A DNA stretch of 64,000 bases from Sacculina carcini (lineage: Eukaryota; Arthropoda; Thecostraca; Sacculinidae): positions 6,955,427 to 7,019,426 of the forward strand of contig OU696592.1 of the NCBI GenBank assembly GCA_916048095.2. The letters are read 5' to 3'. Positions 47,501 to 57,930 of this stretch are shown in pieces. Position numbers and translations under genes: made by a program. Each line of letters starts with the position of its first letter. The stretch's first letter is position 1. The notes beneath the pieces are model-generated. The model did not search any database. It was not told the DNA's origin and was given only the letters and a program-made list of their open reading frames with translations.

Positions 47501-50500
47501 TAGAAGTCAACACTGCAGAGGTAACTGTCTGCTCAGCTAGCGTGCCACAGTGCAGTTGATCTAGTCTGTCTTATGCTGCATCTCTTGTTTCCCGAGTCTC
47601 GATGACTCTCATTGGTTGTTGTGTGTGGTGGGTGGCAGGGTGTGGAGGTGCGTCAGCAATTTGCCGAACGTGTTTCTCGTCTGGCCGCGGATTCATCGGT
47701 GACATTGCGACGACAGTCTGAGTCCGTGTCGACAAAGACTGTGACGGCCACGGAGGAGGTGATCTCGAGTCCTCCACCCGCTGTCACTCCGCAGCAGAAC
47801 GGAGTACTGACAGAACACGAGTGTGAGGAGGAAGAGCAGAATGGAGAAGTGGCGGCGACACCGTCTCACGTGTCTGTCAGTGATGAACCCAATGATGATG
47901 ATGCTGGTGATGTTGAAGACAAAGAAGTAACCACCGTCACCACAACAGTGGCACCCGCACCGGTCACTTCCACCAGTGCAGTGTGTGACAGTGATCGTGA
48001 CAAGAACATTGTTGCCGACACAGCTGATCAGCCAGACTCCTCGTCCGCGACAGAACAAGGTAACAGCTGACACAACGTAACTGCAACTGTGCTGAATGTG
48101 CTAGCACAAGTGTTCTTAACCTGTGGTGTAGGCCTATCTAGGGGTGCGAGAATTGTTCCCAAGGCGTGCGAGGAATTAAAGAAAACATGTTTTTACCTAT
48201 GCTAAGAAAATCCCTGTAAAAACGTTTTTACTACAGGAACTTTAAGATGTGAGAGTACACATTAAATTAAAAAAATTGGTATTACGTCTTTAGTATTTTT
48301 TATTGTTTTCATATAGCTGTCGAGAATTCAGCAGGGGTGCGATAACTTTTCATTTGAAGAATGCCAGTACTGAAAAGGTTGAGAACCACTGTGTTAGTAG
48401 AACATGTAGTGTATGGGTATTATCAAGTATGTATAGATTGGAAGACTCAACACACAGATGTCTGTCCAAGTGTCTAGTGTATGCTGTTAATTAGTGTTAT
48501 GTTTTTTCATTGTTCGTATCGTCCGTGTTTGTCCGCCTACCTTCGGTCACTTGTGTGTGTGTGTGTGTTGTGTTGTAACTGTTTTCTCTCTGAATCTCCG
48601 CTTCTTAACGAGCAAACTATCAATTTTCCATAGTAGTAAATTCAGCTGTTGCATCAAATCTATTGCCGAAAATAGACTAATTCAGATTGATAAAACCACA
48701 TTTATCCTTGTGTCCTTGAGTTTTAACTTCTCACTTGACTAAACCTCCACATTGCCAAGCAGTGGGAAATTTCTCACTGATGCACAACATGTTGCAGTGA
48801 GGCGTTTATGAACGTGTAGAAGCAGAGTGCTGTCTTGAATCAACCAGCATGTGTGTGTGTGTGTGTTTCTACACGTGTTGTTGTGTTCATCAATGCATCT
48901 GTAATATAGTGAGTGCGAGGTCACCTGATACACACACGCACACACCTGTGTTGAACTAACAGATGTGATACTTGATCACCTGGTGCGTGAATTGTGAACC
49001 AGCTTGTTCCCCAATGCCAGATGATGTATTAATGATGTTAGAAACAGACAGACAGGACTTGTGTGTTTGCAAGTAGTGGAGTGAAACTCTTCACCACACA
49101 AATACGCAATTATAGTAATCTGTACACACGGGTGATAAAATCTGCAGTTATGGTGTGTTGGTTATACAATATGGTCTTAATATGGTCACTGGTGATTCAC
49201 CTTTGTTCACGAGCATGCCACGTGACAGTGTTATCACGCCAGTATGTGTGTGTGTGGGAGTTTATGTACACACTGTATATACTGGCCACTGCCAATTGTA
49301 CCGTGTTACGTAATGAAGGCGAATACTGGCCCACACACACACACACACACTGATATGTATAGTCGCTCGACAAGCTTGTGGAATGTCTGTGTGTGTGTGT
49401 GTGTGCCAACGGTGACTGTGTACTGGCAAGTTCAGTTGGTGTGTTCAGTGTGTGTCGTGGTGATGTTGATAGCAGTGTGTGTGTGATGACTGTGCCTGTG
49501 CTAGTGGTCGTGGGAGGGTCACGTGGTGGTCCTCATGACACCAGGGGATCGAGTAAGGGACGGCGACATCGCAGTCGTTCTGGTCGGCCCCACACACACA
49601 CACACCTTACTAGCCCCGATCAGTATTAACTGCTGGCTCTGCTCTCAATTCAGCCATTTCATATATTGATGTTGACCCCAGATATTTGCTATTGTGTGCT
49701 TGCTAGCTCCACAATGTGTGTTCGTGTTCATTTTCAATGTTTACATTTTGAGTCGGTTGATTCGGATTTAGGCGCATCACTCACTTCCAGTTTGACCAAT
49801 TCGCTGTACAAGTGCAATTCATCATGCAATAGCGTTTAAGTTTATGCTGTTGGAATTCAGTGAGCTAGTATTTTTTCTTGCGTTCATCAACTCATGTATG
49901 ATCGGCATTTGTAAGGAGTATTTGACTGTGTCTTCATTGGTCACGCTGTAATTTCACTAGAGGTATTATTGGTAATCTGCAGTGATGTTGCTGCGTGTGT
50001 GTTTGTATCTAGTTGAGTGAGTTGTTTCACGTGCATGTTCTCTTTCTCCCCCTCTCCCCTCTCTCTCTCCGTCCACTCGCCTGCTGTGTGTGTGTTGCTG
50101 GCATGACGCGAGCTTTATGCTCGAGCTATTTTTATCTGCTCAACACACACACACACACACACTGTGCATTCTGCACCGAGCTTCTCGCGTACCGTGCACA
50201 CCTCGTACCAACACCACCGACACACACACATGTCTTTACTTCATATTTGCACCTTGATTTCTCGTGTTGATGGCTGCAGTGGTTAATATAATATGAGCTC
50301 TTCACAATCATAATATCCGCAGTGCACAAATTAACTGCTACAATTATTTGTTATAATTTAAATGGTGATATTCATCGTGAAATGCAACACGGATGTTCAT
50401 CGTTTCTCCGTGATTTTCATTCGTATTTCATGTTGTGAAATAGCAGCACTTGATTGATTGTTTGTTATGTTGAATAATGAATTAGTTTTATGTAACTTTA

Positions 50501-53065
50501 TTTATGAGTGTTTATGAGCATGGACGATGGACACTGAATTTCCACGGTCTCGAAGCATACACAATTGAGAGAATGTTGATAGTGTTCAGCAATTCTGTAT
50601 GTAAGACAAGCTTGGTGTTTTGGTGTAAATCTGACATCATGTATGTGTGTGTCGTGTAGTCCGCGGTGCGTCCACATCGCAGCAGCAGCAGTCTGGATCT
50701 CGTCGCAGTGGCAGGCAGAAGATGCGCGAGCTGGGACGTCGTGCCGAGGAGAGGCAGTCAGGCGGTGATATGGACGCGTTCATTGATGATCGCTCGTGCT
50801 CGGACGCGGCGGTCACGACGACTCCGCCACCGCCGCCTTCCGAGCCGGCCTCCACTGCGACGGTGAAGTCCTCTGATGACAGTCCGTCAGACGAGCCGGT
50901 GCCAGCAGCGACCACGACCGTGGTGGAGTCTGCTGACGAAGCTGCGTGTTCGACTGTGACTGCTCCTGCTGCTGCTGTCGTGCCTGTCGAGTCTCAGACA
51001 GACGAGGCAGAGGCGCTGGAAGACGGCGAGATTCGTGACGATGTGGATGACACGACGGAGGCGGCCGTGAACGGTGTAACAACTACGTCACAAACTCCGC
51101 CTCCGTCCAGTGAGCCGACGCCGGCTCCCGAGCCCCCGCCCGTCATGTCAGAACGAGACCTGCTGATTGGTGAGAACCCAGTGTCATTCATGTTCACAAT
51201 GATCGGCGTCAGTGGTTCTCAACCAAAGCAATGGGATTCCTTTGAAGGGTCGCAGGAGCAAATATAAAAATGGGGATCCTCCATGTTTTCTCAGGGTTGA
51301 AACAGTTTATTCGTTCAATATTTTCGCTGTTGTACATTCCAATCTTGTGTGTGTTCACCCCACCTGTACGCAAGGTCATGGCGTTGTTTTGATATGTCGG
51401 TGGAAATATTCACCGACGTATTTGAGCTCTGGAGAAGTTGCGACACAATCATCCCTGTGTGTATGTAGGACCACAAGGAGTTCTAGAAGGACCTCGGACT
51501 GTTTCTGGGGGCACAAGGACTCGCATCGTGTTTTAGGGGGTCTGACAAGAGCAGAGTTATTGCAGTAGGTTGTGTCGTGTGTGTACTGCCTGCACATGTC
51601 CTCTGTCTATGAGTTTTATCATTGCACCGTGTTATTACGGCGCTGTGTGTTTCTACGTGCCCATGTGTTTGTGTGTTTCTACGTGCCCCATGTGTTTGTG
51701 TGTTTCTACGTGCCCCGTGTGTGTGTGTGTGTGTGTTTCTACGTGCCCCATGTGTGTGTGTGTGTGTTTCTACGTGCCCCATGTGTGTGTGTGTGTGTTT
51801 CTACGTGCCCCATGTGTGTGTGTGTTTCTACGTGCCCCATGTGTGTGTGTGTGTTTCTACGTGCCCCATGTGTGTGTGTGTGTGTTTCTACGTGCCCCAT
51901 GTGTGTGTGTGTGTGTGTTTCTACGTGCCCCATGTGTGTGTGTGTGTGTGCGTTTCTACGTGCCCCATGTGTGTGTGTGTGTGTGTGTGTGTGTTTCTAC
52001 GTGCCCCATGTGTGTGTGTGTTTCTACGTGCCCCATGTGTGTGTGTGTGTGTGTGTTTCTACGTGCCCCATGTGTGTGTGTGTGTGTTTCTACGTGCCCC
52101 ATGTGTGTGTGTGTTTCTACGTGCCCCATGTGTGTGTGTGTGTGTTTCTACGTGCCCCATGTGTGTGTGTGTGTGTTTCTACGTGCCCCATGTGTGTGTG
52201 TGTGTGTTTCTACGTGCCCCATGTGTGTGTGTGTGTGTGTTTCTACGTGCCCCATGTGTGTGTGTGTGTTTCTACGTGCCCCGTGTGTGTGTGTTTCTAC
52301 GTACCCCATGTGTGTGTGTGTGTTTCTACTTACCCCATGTGTGTGTGTGTGTGTGTGTTTCTACGTGCCCCATGTGTGTGTGTGTGTGTGTTTCTACGTG
52401 CCCCATGTGTGTGTGTGTGTGTGCGTTTCTACGTGCCCCATGTGTGTGTGTGTGTGTGTGTTTCTACGTGCCCCATGTGTGTGTGTGTGTGTGTGTGTGT
52501 GTTTCTACGTGCCCCATGTGTGTGTGTGTGTGTGTGTGTGTTTCTACGTGCCCCATGTGTGTGTGTGTGTTTCTACGTGCCCCATGTGTGTGTGTGTGTG
52601 TGTTTCTACGTGCCCCATGTGTGTGTGTGTGTGTGTTTATACGTGCCCCATGTGTGTGTGTGTGTGCGTTTCTACGTGCCCCATGTGTGTGTGTGTGTGT
52701 GTGTTTCTACGTGCCCCATGTGTGTGTGTGTGTGTGTGTTTCTACGTGCCCCATGTGTGTGTGTGTGTGTGTGTGTGTTTCTACGTGCCCCATGTGTGTG
52801 TGTGTGTTTCTACGTGCCCCATGTGTGTGTGTTTCTACGTGCCCCATGTGTGTGTGTGTGTGTGTGTGTGTTTCTACGTGCCCCATGTGTGTGTGTGTGT
52901 TTCTACGTGCCCCATGTGTGTGTGTGTGTGTGTTTCTACGTGCCCCATGTGTGTGTGTGTGTTTCTACGTGCCCCATGTGTGTGTGTGTGTTTCTACGTG
53001 CCCCATGTGTGTGTGTTTCTACGTGCCCCATGTGTGTGTGTGTGTGTGTGTGTTTCTACGTGCCC

Positions 53066-53100
<35 letters not shown>

Positions 53101-54733
53101 CTACGTGCCCCATGTGTGTGTGTGTGTGTGTGTGTGTTTCTACGTGCCCCATGTGTGTGTGTGTGTTTCTACGTGCCCCATGTGTGTGTGTTTCTACGTG
53201 CCCCATGTGTGTGTGTGTGTGTGTTTCTACGTGCCCCATGTGTGTGTGTGTGTTTCTACGTGCCCCATGTGTGTGTGTGTGTTTCTACGTGCCCCATGTG
53301 TGTGTGTGTTTCTACGTACCCCATGTGTGTGTGTGTGTGTTTCTACGTGCCCCATGTGTGTGTGTGTGTGTTTCTACGTGCCCCGTGTGTGTGTGTGTGT
53401 GTGTTTCTACGTGCCCCATGTGTGTGTGTGTGTGTTTCTACGTGCCCCATGTGTGTGTGTGTGTGTTTCTACGTGCCCCATGTGTGTGTGTGTTTCTACG
53501 TGCCCCATGTGTGTGTGTGTGTTTCTACGTGCCCCATGTGTGTGTGTGTGTGTTTCTACGTGCCCCATGTGTGTGTGTGTGTGTGTTTCTACGTGCCCCA
53601 TGTGTGTGTGTGTGTGTGCGTTTCTACGTGCCCCATGTGTGTGTGTGTGTGTGTGTGTGTGTTTCTACGTGCCCCATGTGTGTGTGTGTTTCTACGTGCC
53701 CCATGTGTGTGTGTGTGTGTGTGTTTCTACGTGCCCCATGTGTGTGTGTGTGTGTTTCTACGTGCCCCATGTGTGTGTGTGTTTCTACGTGCCCCATGTG
53801 TGTGTGTGTGTGTTTCTACGTGCCCCATGTGTGTGTGTGTGTGTTTCTACGTGCCCCATGTGTGTGTGTGTGTGTTTCTACGTGCCCCATGTGTGTGTGT
53901 GTGTGTGTTTCTACGTGCCCCATGTGTGTGTGTGTGTTTCTACGTGCCCCGTGTGTGTGTGTTTCTACGTACCCCATGTGTGTGTGTGTGTTTCTACTTA
54001 CCCCATGTGTGTGTGTGTGTGTGTGTTTCTACGTGCCCCATGTGTGTGTGTGTGTGTGTTTCTACGTGCCCCATGTGTGTGTGTGTGTGTGCGTTTCTAC
54101 GTGCCCCATGTGTGTGTGTGTGTGTGTGTTTCTACGTGCCCCATGTGTGTGTGTGTGTGTGTGTGTGTGTTTCTACGTGCCCCATGTGTGTGTGTGTGTG
54201 TGTGTGTGTTTCTACGTGCCCCATGTGTGTGTGTGTGTTTCTACGTGCCCCATGTGTGTGTGTGTGTGTGTTTCTACGTGCCCCATGTGTGTGTGTGTGT
54301 GTGTTTATACGTGCCCCATGTGTGTGTGTGTGTGCGTTTCTACGTGCCCCATGTGTGTGTGTGTGTGTGTGTTTCTACGTGCCCCATGTGTGTGTGTGTG
54401 TGTGTGTTTCTACGTGCCCCATGTGTGTGTGTGTGTGTGTGTGTGTTTCTACGTGCCCCATGTGTGTGTGTGTGTTTCTACGTGCCCCATGTGTGTGTGT
54501 TTCTACGTGCCCCATGTGTGTGTGTGTGTGTGTGTGTGTTTCTACGTGCCCCATGTGTGTGTGTGTGTTTCTACGTGCCCCATGTGTGTGTGTGTGTGTG
54601 TTTCTACGTGCCCCATGTGTGTGTGTGTGTTTCTACGTGCCCCATGTGTGTGTGTGTGTTTCTACGTGCCCCATGTGTGTGTGTTTCTACGTGCCCCATG
54701 TGTGTGTGTGTGTGTGTGTGTTTCTACGTGCCC

Positions 54734-54768
<35 letters not shown>

Positions 54769-57700
54769 CTACGTGCCCCATGTGTGTGTGTGTGTGTGTG
54801 TGTGTTTCTACGTGCCCCATGTGTGTGTGTGTGTTTCTACGTGCCCCATGTGTGTGTGTTTCTACGTGCCCCATGTGTGTGTGTGTGTGTGTTTCTACGT
54901 GCCCCATGTGTGTGTGTGTGTTTCTACGTGCCCCATGTGTGTGTGTGTGTTTCTACGTGCCCCATGTGTGTGTGTGTTTCTACGTACCCCATGTGTGTGT
55001 GTGTGTGTTTCTACGTGCCCCATGTGTGTGTGTGTGTGTTTCTACGTGCCCCGTGTGTGTGTGTGTGTGTGTTTCTACGTGCCCCATGTGTGTGTGTGTG
55101 CGAACAGCCGCAATCCGAGCAATAGGCGGTTCTAAGCGTAGTTACTCGCGTGAGGAGATGGAGACTCTACAGCGTCACCCGCTGTCACATCAGCGACCAC
55201 TGAGACTGCCTGACCTGCCCAACGTGGTGCGACACTCGCCACTAGACCCGCACCGATTGGTGGCTCTGCGTGCACGAGGATCAGCACCCATGACCGGCCT
55301 GGTCGACCTGGGGTCACGGTCACAGGGCAAGGTCAGCGCGTGCACGTGCGCAGTAGAGATTCTATCATGTCTAGCATTCTGTTATTACGTGTATTAATCA
55401 TTTATATCAAATCCTCTTTTTCATCGTTTCATGAGCTCGTATTTTTTATTCGTCTGCGTATAGAAAGTAAATGTAATATGATATATTCAATGTGTGTGTG
55501 TGTGTGTTTGTATGCAGTTGTATCGTGGAGGTCGTGGCTCACAGCAAGGTCGTCGTGACCTGGGCATGATTCAGCCGCAGTTACTGACGCAGCCGATGCA
55601 GCAGCCAATCAGACGGGTTGAAATCAGTCTGAATCGTGACGTCAAGTTGCAGAGTGCCGAGAATGCGTGGAAGGCCGGTCACAAGGCCAACAAGCAGCAG
55701 TTGGATGAAACAACAACGCTGCTCAAGTCTCTCACCTGTCTACTCAACAAGATCACGCCGAGCAACGTGTACAAACTGATCGACGAGATCAAGGAGCTGA
55801 AGATCAACACGCTTGCTCAGCTGATCCGAGTGATCGATGTGCTCTTCATCAAGGCCGTCGACGAGCCGTCCTACGCCGAACTCTACGCCAAAGTGTGCAA
55901 TGGCATCTTCAAGACTGAGGTCGGTGTCTGATTGCTTGATACGTCGTCGTTGCATAGTGTAATGTCAGGTGTGGTTCTGTACGATCTTATGATATATGTC
56001 ACTTGCTGAGACCATGTTTACCGCAGTTATAATTGTCATACCCCCGTTACACACACGCTCTGTGAAAACATGTTTTTCTTTGGTCTTTTCAGTTTGATTT
56101 ATACTCAGTAATCAACCTGCTTGACTCTTTTAACTAAATCATTGAGCCTCATTTCAATTGGCATGTGTGTTGGTGTGATACAGGTGGAATGTTCTGAGGA
56201 GAAGTCTGGCAAGGTGACTTTGCGCAAGGTTCTGCTGACCAAGTGTCAGCGAGAATTCGAGAAAGACAAGACACTAGAGTTGAACAAAGACAAACGCCTG
56301 GCTGAGATAAAGGCCATCAAGGATGAGAAGGAGCGTTCGTTGAAGAAGTTCGAGTTGCAGGAGGAGGCGAGGAAGATCCGACTGCGTTCCAACGGCAACC
56401 TGCGTTTCATCGGAGAATTGTACAAGCTCGACCTGCTCACCGACCGTATAATGCAGCTGTGCATCGCCAAGTTGATCATGGAGGGACACGAGGACTCCTA
56501 CGAGTGTCTGTGCAAGCTGCTGACAACGATCGGCGCCAAGTTGGAGAAGAGCGAGATGGAGCACCGCATTCTGGACCAGCCGTTCCAGGAGATTCAGAGA
56601 CTCTGCACCACGACCAAGGTGTCGTCGCGCGTGCGTTTCATGATGGAGGATCTGGTCGAGTTGCGCGCTAACAAGTGGGTGAGCAAGCGCGTCGGCGACA
56701 CCGCCAAGCCCATGACCATCGAGCAAGTTCACGAGGAGGCTCGTATTGAGGATGCTAACATGCGTCAGAGACTGGCGTTGATGGAGGATCGGCGTCACAT
56801 GGCGACCTCGCGCAGTAGCACCGGTGCCGACCGGTTCCGTGCTGGTGCTTCGTCTCCCGGCGGTGCTGCACTGCGTGTCGGTGCCGGATCCATGTCAGCG
56901 TCGGTGGGCGGCTGGAGCACGACTCCGTCGCGTAACTTTGACTCGAGTCGTCTGATGGCCGTCACTAATCGGTCCAGTTCGGGCGGCATGCCCAAGATGG
57001 CCAAGCCGGGCGGCGACTGGTCTCACGGCAGCATGGCGAGCGCTGGAGGCGGCGGTCTCAGTATGACAATGCGCAGTACTCGCGGTCTCCCCGACCTGCG
57101 CAGTTCATCTGGCGTGGCAATGTCTGCCAACAGGTTTGACGCGTTGCGCAGTGATACAGGCGCCGACACGACCGCCTCCCCTGTCACTGTGGCCGGTAAA
57201 CACGGCGTGACGGCGGGCAGGCCGGCTGGCGTGCGTCTCTCCAGTTCTCTGTCGGCGGCCAACGGTTCCTCCAAGACTGCCGTATCTGCCAGTTCGGCCG
57301 CATCATCCGCTGTGCCGGCCTCCAGTGCTGCAGGTCAGACCCGGGGCTCATCAGGATCCTCACAACAACAACAGCAGCAGCAGCGTGCTTCTGGCGCCGT
57401 GTTCACCGGCCGTGCCGATGTCACAGCCGAGAAAATGGCTGTCAAAATCCCCAACATGATCAACGAGCTGGTGCAGCACGGCGATTTCGAGGTGATTTTT
57501 GCAATCGCACTGATAACACGCATATTTACAGTGTTCTGGTTGCGTGTGACTCTTGATGTATCAGTCATGATGAATCATGTTCATGATGCATTGATATCAA
57601 TGTGTGTGTGTTTGTAGGAATCGGTGGGTGATTGTTTGCGCGAGCTACACGACAAGACAGTGTTGATGTTTATTGAGCAGAGCGTGCACAGTTTGATCGA

Positions 57701-57894
57701 CCTGTCCGACGCTAAAGTTCGCCACATGGCGGGCGCCCTTCATCAGCAATTACTCGAGAGAAACATTATCACCAGTCAACAATATCTAGCCGTCAGTGGT
57801 GATACGATGATTGTATTCTCGTGTTATTCTCTCTGTCACAGAACAGTTTCGCTCCTGTCCAATGAACTGTCTCATTTCTGTCTTGTCTAGTCTG

Positions 57895-57930
<36 letters not shown>

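Noticed and set aside
51572..55135. Giant Cys/Val-rich proteins of about 1,170-1,275 residues
   Set aside because: All three frames are open only because the TG-rich repeat has no stop codons; codon content follows the repeat, not a protein.
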